Assembly (NCBI GenBank): GCA_030148915.1
Contig: JASBSN010000021.1
Location: 1 to 34,261 of the forward strand
DNA: 34,261 bases
Source: Thiogranum sp.
GTDB taxonomy: Bacteria > Pseudomonadota > Gammaproteobacteria > DSM-19610
Direction: 5' to 3'
The notes under the pieces were generated by a model. It did no database searches and was not told the origin of the DNA. It saw nothing but the letters and a program-made list of their open reading frames with translations. Shown piece by piece: positions 13,987 through 21,662 of this stretch (positions are counted from its first letter, which is position 1; every line of letters starts with the position of its first letter). A program made the position numbers and the translations under genes.

Positions 13987-15409
13987 TGACTATCTCGGTA
14001 TGTCGCGAGTGCAGATTCAGCGCCACGATCCGATGCTGGTTGGTATCGGCGATGAATAAGGTATTACGGTACAGACTCAGGCCGCCCGGTTCGTTCAACT
14101 GGGTGCCGATCTTGAACGTGCTGACCTGGCTGGTACGCACGTCGATGCGTTTGATTTTGGAATTATAGGTATCGGCGAGCCACAATGCGTTACGCTCTTC
14201 GTCGACGGCGATCCCCAGCGGGTGCTGCAGCCGCGCTTCGCGCCCGACACCGCTGCGATCGCCGAAATCGAACAAGCCCTTGCCCACCAGGGTGCTGACA
14301 ACGCCGCGATTGATCTCGATTTCACGCACCGCGGAAGTCTCGGCATCGGCGACGAACAGGCGGTCACCGAGGGTCGTGAGTCCCGAGGGCTGGGCAAAAC
14401 CGGCGCTGTCGAGCTGACCGTCGACAATATCCTCGCGCCCGGATCCGGCATAGCGTTCAATCGCCTGGTGATTGAGGTTCATGCGCCAGATCTGGTGCTG
14501 ACCGGCCATGGCGATGTACAGATTGCCGTCGTAGTAACTCAGATCCCAGGGCGAGTTCAACTCGGCCTCCTGAGGATCGCGGAAACGATCGGCGACATAG
14601 CGGCCCTGGTTGCCGGTCCCCGCCAGCGTCATAACGTCGCCTGATTTGAGGTGGATGCGACGAATGGCGTGGTTGTCGGTATCGGCGATGTAGAGGAAAT
14701 CGCCGACAACCACCAGGCCCTGGGGGTTATTGAACATGGCCTCGGTCTCCCGACCGTCGAGCAGGCCCGCCGCACCGCTACCGAAGACGCGCCGGATGCG
14801 CCCGTCGTGTTGGGTTTCCAGGACCCGGTGGCGCCCGCTATCGGCGATATACAGACTGCTGCGCGTAGCCAGCACTTTACCGGGGAAGCTCAGCGCGGCG
14901 GCGGCCTCGGGTTGTAACGCCAGCGCCACCGGCGCCCCGGCCAGGGCACCCTTGGCCGCGGCCGCTTGGGTGTGCTGGCTGATCAACTCATCGAGCTGCT
15001 TGCGCCGGCCTTCACCGCGCAGCACGCCGACCACATAACCCTCGGCGTCGATGAAAATGATCGAGGGCCAGGCCTTGATACCGTAGGCCCGCCAGAGCTG
15101 GAAACTTGGGTCGTTGGCGACCGGATGGCGGATATGGTAACGATTGACCGCTTTTTGTACTTGCGCCGGATTGCGTTCGTTTTCGAACTTGGGGGAATGG
15201 ATACCGATGACCGTGAGTGTATCCGGATACTTGTTTTCCAGATAGCGCAGATCGGGCAACACGTGCATGCAGTTGATACAGCACGAGGTCCAGAAATCCA
15301 GTACCACCACCTTGCCGCGCTGGCCGGCGAGCGTCAGGGGCCGCTGGACGTTGAACCAGTCCAGATTGGTGGGCAGTTCAGGCGCCCGAATGCGTGCTGC
15401 GTCGTTCAT
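13967..15409 (-). CDS. Thioredoxin-like/NHL-repeat protein (NHLRC2-like)
   Basis: A 480-aa protein with an N-terminal thioredoxin fold (about 10-150) carrying C44-x-x-C47 in WTSCCINCMHVLP, the cis-Pro-type segment AWPSIIFID, and then at least five NHL repeats of the form LYIADSGRHRVLE, LYIADTDNHAIRRI, LYIAMAGQHQIWRM, LFVADAETSAVREI, LWLADTYNSKIKRI and LFIADTNQHRIVAL, forming a six-bladed propeller. The architecture matches human NHLRC2 and bacterial homologues of unclear function. No signal peptide is visible, so it is probably cytoplasmic. It heads the run NHL-UDG-uvrC-pgsA, overlapping UDG. Confidence 0.87.
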   Translation of the reverse strand: MNDAARIRAPELPTNLDWFNVQRPLTLAGQRGKVVVLDFWTSCCINCMHVLPDLRYLENKYPDTLTVIGIHSPKFENERNPAQVQKAVNRYHIRHPVANDPSFQLWRAYGIKAWPSIIFIDAEGYVVGVLRGEGRRKQLDELISQHTQAAAAKGALAGAPVALALQPEAAAALSFPGKVLATRSSLYIADSGRHRVLETQHDGRIRRVFGSGAAGLLDGRETEAMFNNPQGLVVVGDFLYIADTDNHAIRRIHLKSGDVMTLAGTGNQGRYVADRFRDPQEAELNSPWDLSYYDGNLYIAMAGQHQIWRMNLNHQAIERYAGSGREDIVDGQLDSAGFAQPSGLTTLGDRLFVADAETSAVREIEINRGVVSTLVGKGLFDFGDRSGVGREARLQHPLGIAVDEERNALWLADTYNSKIKRIDVRTSQVSTFKIGTQLNEPGGLSLYRNTLFIADTNQHRIVALNLHSRHTEIVNVREQG

Positions 15410-15521
15410 CAGTGTCCCCGTCCTGGAGGGCGCCCAATGGCTTCAGTGCGCCGATATTACCATCATCGAAAGCGAAATCGCTGAACTGGTTCATGATTTG
15501 GCCACAAACACGGCGGTATGA

Positions 15522-16202
15522 TTAACCGGGCAAGCTGACCAGCCCGTAGCGCATCGCCAGGTGCATCAGCTCAACGTCGGTGTTGGCCTGCAGCTTGTCG
15601 AGCAGGCGGTTGCGGTAACTGTTGACGGTCTTGCGGGTCAGGCAGAGCTCGCGCGCCATGGCCGCCGCCGAGCGCCCCGCAGCGACCAGCAGCAGAATTT
15701 GCAGCTCCCGGTGGGTGAGACCGTCAAACGGGGTTGCGCTTCGACCGGGCATGCGCCGCTCCGCCAGTTTCTGCGCCACTGATTTACTGACATAGCGTTG
15801 GCCACCCATCACCGTGTCGATGGCGACAAACAGCTCCTCCGGCGCACAGTTGCCGTTGAGCAGACCCGCGACGCCGGATTGCAACAGGCGTTCCTGCACA
15901 ATCAGGTCCGAGGGGTCGGTGAGTATCACCACGCGCATATTGCTGAACTGGCGTTGTACCTTGCGCACGCCATCGAGCACGTCCACCCTCTCGCCGGGCA
16001 GATTGACCAGCATCAGCTGCGGCAGCTGGATTCTCGCGCACCGGATAGCCTCAGCGAAACCGGCCACACTGGCACAGACCACCAGATACCCCGAGTCGGT
16101 CAAAACCCGCTCGATACCGGTGCGCACCAGCTGTCGGCTGTCGACCAGCAACACCTCGACCGGCCGGTCCGCCGCATGGACAAAGGATCCTGAAACCGCC
16201 AT
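15522..16202 (-). CDS. NarL/FixJ-type response regulator with degenerate receiver
   Basis: A 226-aa protein: receiver-like domain (about 12-130) and C-terminal LuxR-type helix-turn-helix (LTHRELQILLLVAAGRSAAAMARELCLTRKTVNSYRNRLLDKL). The receiver lacks key residues. Only one acidic residue is left at the pocket (LLVDSRQ). The phosphoacceptor position in LMLVNLPGE is Asn. The conserved Lys is missing (GLLNGNC). It probably works without phosphorylation. The start is the ATG at 16202; a GTG at 16208 is possible. A paralogue with an intact receiver lies just upstream in the same direction (gap 97 nt). Confidence 0.9.
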   Translation of the reverse strand: MAVSGSFVHAADRPVEVLLVDSRQLVRTGIERVLTDSGYLVVCASVAGFAEAIRCARIQLPQLMLVNLPGERVDVLDGVRKVQRQFSNMRVVILTDPSDLIVQERLLQSGVAGLLNGNCAPEELFVAIDTVMGGQRYVSKSVAQKLAERRMPGRSATPFDGLTHRELQILLLVAAGRSAAAMARELCLTRKTVNSYRNRLLDKLQANTDVELMHLAMRYGLVSLPG

Positions 16203-16299
16203 AGCCACAACTGTTGCCTAGGTAAGTGTGTTGGACTAACGGCCGATGGAGGGGTTTCTTGAGCAGTCGGGCGGACCCTTTTATTTGCTTTTCATGGAC

Positions 16300-16959
16300 C
16301 TAGGCGTCCATTGCGGTGCCGACCACGCCGTGTCTGATGGCCAGGCGGGTCAACTCGACATCGTTGCCCACACCCAGTTTGTCAAACAAGCGGTAACGGT
16401 AAGTGCTGACCGTTTTCGAACTCAGGCACAGGCGCTCGGAAATGGCGTGCACGGTATGCCCCTGGGCGACCAACATCAACACCTGCACTTCGCGACCCGA
16501 GAGGCGGTCAAACGGCGACTGCTCGTTGCCGGGCAGCATCGATAGCGCCATCTGCCTGGCGATATCGGCGCTGAGGTAACGCTCGCCGCGCGCCACCACC
16601 CGCGCCGCATCGGCGATTTCTTCGATCGTACAATGTTTGGTGAGACAGCCCGAAGCGCCCGCCTCCAGGTACTGTGATTGCAGCGGGTCGTCGACATGAC
16701 GCGTGACCACGACAACGGCTGTAACGGGGACGGCGCGCGCGATGCGCCGGGTGACTTCGAGGCCGCCGATGCCGGGAATACGCGCGTCCATCACCACCAC
16801 ATCCGGCTTCAGATCACGTGTCTGGGCCACCACCTCGTCGCCGGTGGCCGCCTCGCCGATGACGTAGAGGCCGGCAACATCATCCAGCAGGCGCCTTAAC
16901 CCACAGCGCACCAGTTCCTGGTGATCCGCCAGTACAATTCTGATTTGCTTTTGCTTCAT
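16300..16959 (-). CDS. NarL/FixJ-type response regulator (UvrY/GacA-like)
   Basis: A 219-aa response regulator with an intact receiver: acidic pocket in IVLADHQE, phosphoacceptor D in VVVMDARIPG, T in VVVVTRH and K in GCLTKH. The C-terminal helix-turn-helix reads LSGREVQVLMLVAQGHTVHAISERLCLSSKTVSTYRYRLFDKL. This is the UvrY/GacA/NarL type, and in E. coli uvrY also lies next to uvrC. No sensor kinase is in the window. I chose the ATG at 16959 (protein MKQKQIRI) after an AAGGATCGAGGG stretch. Which signal it answers cannot be read from the sequence. Confidence 0.92.
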   Translation of the reverse strand: MKQKQIRIVLADHQELVRCGLRRLLDDVAGLYVIGEAATGDEVVAQTRDLKPDVVVMDARIPGIGGLEVTRRIARAVPVTAVVVVTRHVDDPLQSQYLEAGASGCLTKHCTIEEIADAARVVARGERYLSADIARQMALSMLPGNEQSPFDRLSGREVQVLMLVAQGHTVHAISERLCLSSKTVSTYRYRLFDKLGVGNDVELTRLAIRHGVVGTAMDA

Positions 16960-17185
16960 AACCCTCGATCCTTGTGGTTTGAGTAAAACCGCTGACAAGA
17001 CCGTTCGTCCCGAACAGTCAGTGATAACGGCGGCCAGGCCATATTCCCAACATGAGTCATTAATTGCTGGTGAATTCGGTGGTTAGGCACGCCTCCCAGA
17101 TTAAAGTGGTACCCTAAACGCGCCCTAAGCCCGGCCTGACGACAGGCGTGCTTTCTTAACATGATGGTTATCGGTGCCCTGTGTA

Positions 17186-17275
17186 TGGCGGAGAGGGTGG
17201 GATTTGAACCCACGGAGGACGTGAATCCTCGCCAGTTTTCAAGACTGGTGCTTTCAACCGCTCAGCCACCTCTCC
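17186..17275 (-). tRNA. tRNA-Ser (UGA)
   Basis: Acceptor GGAGAGG starts at 17275 and pairs with CCTCTCC before GCCA; the encoded CCA is at 17186-17188. The anticodon stem-loop CCAGTCTTGAAAACTGG gives UGA. A long variable arm (GAGGATTCACGTCCTC) and T arm GGGTTCAAATCCC are typical of Ser. Confidence 0.97.
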
Positions 17276-17280
17276 GGCGA

Positions 17281-17314
17281 TAAGTGGGCAAGGATAAACG
17301 AATTTGCCCACTTA
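17281..17314. repeat. Perfect 11-bp inverted repeat beside tRNA-Ser
   Basis: TAAGTGGGCAA (17281-17291) and TTGCCCACTTA (17304-17314) are perfect inverted repeats around a 12-nt spacer, starting 5 nt before the tRNA 5' end. It lies where the tRNA promoter or leader is expected. It may be an operator, a leader hairpin for tRNA processing, or an end of older mobile DNA. Confidence 0.45.
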
Positions 17315-17427
17315 GTGGAAGCCTAAGAGCACTCACAGCCACGGGAACTTTTCCCCCTATCCCCTCGTCAAAGTGTTAAATTTGCGTTAATCTTTCTACC
17401 ACTGTTTGTAATGAGGTAAGACATACC

Positions 17428-18096
17428 ATGAATCGATTGTCCGATACTGTTATCCGCACCCGTCCCGCCGTACTGGGTGTCAACAAGGTTATTCGGAACA
17501 CCTATATTCTCTTATCGATGACGCTCCTGTTCAGTGCGCTGACCGCCGGTGTCTCGATGGCCATGAACCTGCCCCATCCCGGCATGCTGCTGACGATGGT
17601 CGGTTATTTTGGTCTGCTGTTCCTGACCAGCAAATTCCGCAACAGCGCCATGGGCCTGGTCTTCGTGTTCGCCCTGACGGGCTTTATGGGTCTGACACTC
17701 GGACCGATTATCAGCCTTTACCTGCACATGCCCAACGGGTCGCAGCTGGTCATGACCGCACTCGGGGCCACCGGCCTGATTTTTCTCTCGCTGTCGGGTT
17801 ACGCGCTGACCAGTCGCAAGGATTTCAGCTTCATGGGTGCTTTCCTGATGGTGGGCATTCTGGTGGCGTTCCTGGCCGGTCTGGCGGCGATGTTTTTCAG
17901 TATGCCGGGGCTGTCGCTCGCCGTAGCGGCCATGTTCGTGCTGTTGATGTCGGGGCTTATCCTTTATCAGACCAGCCAGCTGGTGCACGGTGGTGAAACC
18001 AATTACATCATGGCCACGGTCACCCTGTACGTCACTATCTACAACCTGTTTCTCAGTTTGCTGCAATTGCTGGGCGCTTTCAGCGGCGACGACTGA
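17428..18096 (+). CDS. Bax inhibitor-1/YccA-family membrane protein
   Basis: A 222-aa inner-membrane protein with seven hydrophobic segments: NTYILLSMTLLFSALTAGVSMAM, GMLLTMVGYFGLLFLTS, MGLVFVFALTGFMGLTLGPII, LVMTALGATGLIFLSLSGYAL, FMGAFLMVGILVAFLAGLAAMFF, SLAVAAMFVLLMSGLILY and IMATVTLYVTIYNLFLSLLQLLG. This is the BI-1 (UPF0005) layout of YccA/YbhL. YccA is known to interact with and restrain the FtsH protease; for this homologue that is inference. GAGG lies about 11 nt before the ATG, and a strong intrinsic terminator follows the stop. Confidence 0.93.
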   Translation: MNRLSDTVIRTRPAVLGVNKVIRNTYILLSMTLLFSALTAGVSMAMNLPHPGMLLTMVGYFGLLFLTSKFRNSAMGLVFVFALTGFMGLTLGPIISLYLHMPNGSQLVMTALGATGLIFLSLSGYALTSRKDFSFMGAFLMVGILVAFLAGLAAMFFSMPGLSLAVAAMFVLLMSGLILYQTSQLVHGGETNYIMATVTLYVTIYNLFLSLLQLLGAFSGDD

Positions 18097-18120
18097 AACT
18101 CGCACGCCGCCCCTCCCCGA

Positions 18121-18152
18121 TCCCCGCGGCCGCAACCGCGGGGATTTTTTTT
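18121..18152 (+). terminator. Intrinsic terminator of the BI-1 gene
   Basis: TCCCCGCGG (18121-18129) pairs perfectly with CCGCGGGGA (18136-18144) around a 6-nt loop and is followed by eight Ts. It starts 24 nt after the stop codon at 18096. It ends transcription from the left; the minus-strand cluster to its right has no T run on its side. Confidence 0.93.
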
Positions 18153-18155
18153 ATC

Positions 18156-19505
18156 TCAGTCTGTCAGATAGCCGCCGAGGCCGAACTCCGCCAGCGGCTC
18201 GACATAATAGCTACCCTGCGCCTCGGAGCACGCCAGCGTCTGCAACAGCTGTCGTTCCGCCGCCTGTTCGACACCCACCGCAGCCAGGCGCTTGCCGGTC
18301 TGGCCGGCTAACGCAGCCGTGCCGGCAGTCAGGCCCCGGGCCATGGCGTCCTCGGGCAAACGCCGGACCAACGCCGGGTCGAGTTTGATTAAGCCGATCG
18401 GCAGACGCACCAGTTCGGCCAGCGGCAGCCCGCCCGAACCGAAGCGATCCACCGCCAGGTTGATACCGAGCTTGCTCAATTCGGACAGCACACGCCGCGT
18501 TAGAGCGCTGTCCCTGAGCAGCACGGATTCTGCAAACTCCAACTGCAAACAGCCCGGAGCCAGGCTGCTTTCATACAGCGCGTCGAGCACCGAGAGCATG
18601 AACCCCGGGTCGGCGAGCTGGCGGAAAGATATATTGATGCAGCTACGCAAACCGGCCTGGCCACTGTCGATCAAGCGGCGCGCGCTGGCGCACGCCTGGA
18701 CGAGAAGCTGTTCTCCTACCGGTACAATCAGCCCGCTCTCTTCGAGCAGCGACAGAAACATCGCCGGAGGCAGGCAGCCGCGCTGCGGATGGCGCCAGCG
18801 CATGAGTCCTTCGACTGCCCGTACGCGGCCATCGTCCAGCCCCACGACCGGCTGATAGTGCAGCACAAATTCATCGTTTCGATAAGCCCGGTGCAGATCC
18901 CGGCTCAACTCTAAGCGCTGCATGGCCGCCCGCCCGATCCGTTCCGGCAGGATCCGATAACTCCCCCGGCTATCGAGCAGCGTCTGTTCGAGGGCCGCTT
19001 CGGTAGCCAGCCAGACCCGCGCGACCGCCCTGCTATCCCCAGGCAGCAGACTCGCGGCCATAGTCGGCAGCAGACTCGCCATCGTGGCGTGCTCCGGGCG
19101 GAAGCAACCCGCCAGGGTGGAATTCAATTTCTCCATCATCACCGGCACCGCCGATGACTCTTTGACATCCTCGAGCAGCAGGGCGAATCTCCCCTCTCCC
19201 AGACTGCTCAAGCTGTCAACGCAACGGATACAACTGGCCAGCCGATGCAACAGAAATCCGCCCGTTTCCTCCTCCCCGTTTTCCCCGGCACTGTACTGTT
19301 GTGGCGTAAACTGCAATAAGACGAACACCGCATAGGTCTGATTGCGCGCGGCGCGGCGCATCGCCGTATCGAGACGATCGCGCAACTGAGCGAGGCTGCA
19401 CAGACGCCCGCCTCTGCGCAGCACGTTCAGCGCGCTGTCTTCCGGCGGCGGTTGCGTAAAGATAGACTCTATCTCCTGCCAGAATGCGCTCTCCCTGAAC
19501 TCCAT
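18156..19505 (-). CDS. Degenerate GGDEF-EAL protein downstream of luxI
   Basis: A 449-aa soluble protein. The first half holds a diguanylate-cyclase-like fold in which the GGDEF position reads GEGRF in SLGEGRFALLLED, so cyclase activity is unlikely. The second half (about 200-449) is an EAL domain: EGL in RAVEGLMRWRHP, Asn in INISFRQ, Glu in LQLEFAES, Lys in GLIKLD, and Gln in EAQGSYY. The metal pair DDFGTG reads DRFGSG, and the AEGVE Glu reads AVGVE, so phosphodiesterase activity is probably lost or weak. It may sense c-di-GMP or bind a partner. I chose the ATG at 19505, 4 nt after the previous gene. Confidence 0.88.
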   Translation of the reverse strand: MEFRESAFWQEIESIFTQPPPEDSALNVLRRGGRLCSLAQLRDRLDTAMRRAARNQTYAVFVLLQFTPQQYSAGENGEEETGGFLLHRLASCIRCVDSLSSLGEGRFALLLEDVKESSAVPVMMEKLNSTLAGCFRPEHATMASLLPTMAASLLPGDSRAVARVWLATEAALEQTLLDSRGSYRILPERIGRAAMQRLELSRDLHRAYRNDEFVLHYQPVVGLDDGRVRAVEGLMRWRHPQRGCLPPAMFLSLLEESGLIVPVGEQLLVQACASARRLIDSGQAGLRSCINISFRQLADPGFMLSVLDALYESSLAPGCLQLEFAESVLLRDSALTRRVLSELSKLGINLAVDRFGSGGLPLAELVRLPIGLIKLDPALVRRLPEDAMARGLTAGTAALAGQTGKRLAAVGVEQAAERQLLQTLACSEAQGSYYVEPLAEFGLGGYLTD

Positions 19506-19509
19506 CGGC

Positions 19510-19923
19510 TCAGCCTGTCCGTTCCATGGGCGCGTGATATTCAAACACAAACGCGTCGAGCGCCTCGTCCGGTGTCACGGAGCCACCCCCTTCTCCCGCG
19601 CCAGCAGCAATTTTTCTGCCACAACACAACTCCAGTACGCCGTTGGCATTCCACTGCACCCGGCACGGTGCGGGGCGGCCGCCCTCGGCAAATAGAACGC
19701 CTATTGCACGCAGTGACTGGAGAAATTCCTTTTCGTCCCCACCCATCCCCGCGCCGTCGATCAGCACCCAGTCGACAGGTTGCTGAATCCGCTCGATGGC
19801 CGCACTGATGTCGTGGCTGTCACCGCTGCAATAGGTAACCCGGCAACCACCGCGCGGAGCCAATGGCAAGTCGCTCTCGGCGCGTGGTCGTTGACTGAGT
19901 ACAAGAATACGCTGTTGCTTCAT
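19510..19923 (-). CDS. Small receiver-like protein between luxI and the EAL gene
   Basis: A 137-aa protein that I cannot assign to a named family. The outline resembles a shortened response-regulator receiver: a first strand RILVLSQRP, a second strand CRVTYCSG, then helix DISAAIERIQ, and DWVLIDGAGMGGDEKEFLQSLR, where the Asp is placed like a phosphoacceptor. The first acidic pair and the helix 1 region are lost, and the C-terminus is Gly-rich (AAGAGEGGGS). It starts 10 nt after luxI (ATG at 19923) and ends 4 nt before the EAL gene, so it is in the quorum-sensing operon. It could be an adaptor for that protein. Confidence 0.6.
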   Translation of the reverse strand: MKQQRILVLSQRPRAESDLPLAPRGGCRVTYCSGDSHDISAAIERIQQPVDWVLIDGAGMGGDEKEFLQSLRAIGVLFAEGGRPAPCRVQWNANGVLELCCGRKIAAGAGEGGGSVTPDEALDAFVFEYHAPMERTG

Positions 19924-19933
19924 GCCGGATCGA

Positions 19934-20557
19934 TCAAGCGGCCTGATGAACAATATCGCGCCCGTGTGGATAAACCACCTCGGCGAACTGGTGGTTTATA
20001 TCGACCCAGCAGGCCACGGTCAGCACCCTGCCGACTTTTTGCGCGCGGCCGTCGCCCAGCCGTCTGATCGGCAAGCCGGTGCGCTTCAACAGGCGTTCAA
20101 GCGCGACGCTGATGACCGTGACGAACTGGGTCAACCGTCGCTCCACGGCAAACTCGTAAAGGCTGCGGATCATGCCCATGGTGACGCTGTTCAACGGTGC
20201 CTGATGCGTCGTCTCCTCGCCGCTATCGGCATCCACGGCAAACCGGCTAAGCTCCCAGATACGGGAATCGCACGGCGCCGACTCGCTCTGCAGAAGTTGT
20301 GGAAAGGTATCCTTGAGCATGTAGTCGCCGGTCGTCGGCATCAGTCGCCAGCAGCCTTCGATGGCGCCGGTGGGGCGCTTGGCCAGCATGTAAACGGGAT
20401 TCATGGTATCGAACAGGTCGAACTCGAGATTATCCCGTGTATCCACATCCCATCCAAGCCGGTTGCAGAACACCCGGTGCCTGAAAGCGAACATGCCACG
20501 CAGCGTCAGCGCGTCAAATCCCGGCAACTCACCACCCGCCAAAATGATTTCGCTCAT
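19934..20557 (-). CDS. luxI: Acyl-homoserine-lactone synthase (LuxI family)
   Basis: A 207-aa autoinducer synthase that joins the acyl group of an acyl-ACP to S-adenosylmethionine and releases an N-acyl homoserine lactone. The invariant residues appear in order: R26, F30, W36 (FRHRVFCNRLGW), D47 and D50 (EFDLFD), R71 (GCWRLMPTTGDYML), E102 and R105 (WELSRFA). The start at 20557 has GGAGGAG 6 nt upstream. It is preceded by the LuxR-type gene in the same direction and by a lux-box-like site at 20616-20635. The acyl-chain length of the signal cannot be read from the sequence. Confidence 0.95.
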   Translation of the reverse strand: MSEIILAGGELPGFDALTLRGMFAFRHRVFCNRLGWDVDTRDNLEFDLFDTMNPVYMLAKRPTGAIEGCWRLMPTTGDYMLKDTFPQLLQSESAPCDSRIWELSRFAVDADSGEETTHQAPLNSVTMGMIRSLYEFAVERRLTQFVTVISVALERLLKRTGLPIRRLGDGRAQKVGRVLTVACWVDINHQFAEVVYPHGRDIVHQAA

Positions 20558-20615
20558 GACTTACTCCTCCATGCAAAAGACACGGAGCAGTAAATCGTTA
20601 ATTGGCGAAAGAACG

Positions 20616-20635
20616 TACTGTCAGATATTACAGGT
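20616..20635 (-). promoter_or_regulatory. lux-box-like LuxR binding site upstream of luxI
   Basis: The minus strand reads ACCTGTAATATCTGACAGTA, a 20-bp element with the CT-N12-AG spacing of lux-type boxes and 14 of 20 bases identical to the Vibrio fischeri lux box. It is centred about 68 nt upstream of the luxI start codon, which allows the usual placement near -42 of a promoter. A TAACGAT-like -10 lies near 20594-20600. It suggests positive autoinduction by the adjacent LuxR. Confidence 0.75.
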
Positions 20636-20664
20636 ACAGCGAAGCGTGGCAGCGGCTGTCGGCG

Positions 20665-21411
20665 CTACTGATTGAACTGCGGCTCGATGATCCCCAGAGA
20701 AACCGCCCTGGCCACCGCCTGTTGACGGTTGTTCACACCCAGCTTGCCCTGAACATTTTGCAAATGGAAGGTCACCGTGCGCTCCGCAATGCTCAGAATC
20801 TGCGAGGTTTCCCAGGCCGTCTTGCCTTCGGTCGCCCAGAGCAGGCATTCTTTTTCGCGCTGGGTCAGATCGACTTTTGACAGGGCCACCACATCGGCGT
20901 CGAACACCCGCCGTACCGCTTCGTGCAGGTAGGCGGTAAACAATTGCCCCAGCGGCAGCACACGCTGGATACAGGTTCGGGACTGCGGACCGGTTTTGCC
21001 GCTGGCGAAACTGAGCATGGCAAAATCGCCCTGCGAAGTATGGATCGGGAAACTCACGCCGCTGTTGATGCCGAAATCGCGCGCTTCACTCATAAACCGG
21101 CGAATTTCCGCGCGGCCGCCGGTAAGCATGTCATCGTCCCAGGCCATCGGCGTTATGTTCTGGGCGCAGTACTGAACCGTGGGGTCAATAACCATGTAAT
21201 TGTTGGCGGTATAATGCTCGCGCCACTCTCTGGGATAGCCACTGATAAAAATAAAATAGGGTTTGACGAACGAGGTCGGGATACGCGCACCGTAAATGAA
21301 GCGCTCAAAGCCATGCTCCTGGCAAACGCCCGCGCAGATCGTGTGCAGCCGGTCCACGCTCTCGGCCTCGGCGAGCGCGTCGATTACCTCAAGCGAATTC
21401 GTGGCGTCCAT
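20665..21411 (-). CDS. luxR: LuxR-family acyl-homoserine-lactone receptor/regulator
   Basis: A 248-aa quorum-sensing regulator. The autoinducer-binding domain (about 15-165) has the pocket residues at family positions: W63 and Y67 (YPREWREHY), D76-P77 (VIDPTVQ), W91 (PMAWDDD) and Gly in DFGINSGVSFPIH. The C-terminal domain (about 185-248) is a LuxR helix-turn-helix, LTQREKECLLWATEGKTAWETSQILSIAERTVTFHLQNVQGKLG. It lies 107 nt upstream of luxI in the same direction. The minus strand shows TTGGCA and TTCTAT spaced by 17 bases upstream of the start, a possible promoter. Confidence 0.94.
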   Translation of the reverse strand: MDATNSLEVIDALAEAESVDRLHTICAGVCQEHGFERFIYGARIPTSFVKPYFIFISGYPREWREHYTANNYMVIDPTVQYCAQNITPMAWDDDMLTGGRAEIRRFMSEARDFGINSGVSFPIHTSQGDFAMLSFASGKTGPQSRTCIQRVLPLGQLFTAYLHEAVRRVFDADVVALSKVDLTQREKECLLWATEGKTAWETSQILSIAERTVTFHLQNVQGKLGVNNRQQAVARAVSLGIIEPQFNQ

Positions 21412-21662
21412 CGAGCCCCCGACGTTCTTATAGAATCAGCATCCGGCGTACCTGCCAAAACGGACGTTTAGTACAAAAGTATAGGGAGCCGGCGAGGAAA
21501 AGGAAATACGCGACATTACGCACGCGCGGCCAGCGCGGAACCGTCAATACTTCGACGTTGACGGGCCGCCGCGGGCACCCTCGCCGACCGATTCCGTTCA
21601 GGATGTCCGAACGGCCTGTTACACTGTAGCCTTGTGAATTTCACTGCATTGGACCTCGTCGT
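21412..21662. promoter_or_regulatory. Divergent control region between luxR and pepN
   Basis: About 250 bases without a gene. CCGTTC (21594-21599) and GAACGG (21609-21614) form an inverted repeat upstream of a TACACT (-10-like, 21620-21625) on the plus strand, a plausible pepN promoter. On the minus strand a TTGGCA-N17-TTCTAT pair precedes luxR. I see no second lux box. Confidence 0.35.

Noticed and set aside
17134-17147. Terminator for tRNA-Ser at GCCTG/CAGGC
   Set aside because: Short 5-bp stem with no T tract on the minus strand, so there is little support.
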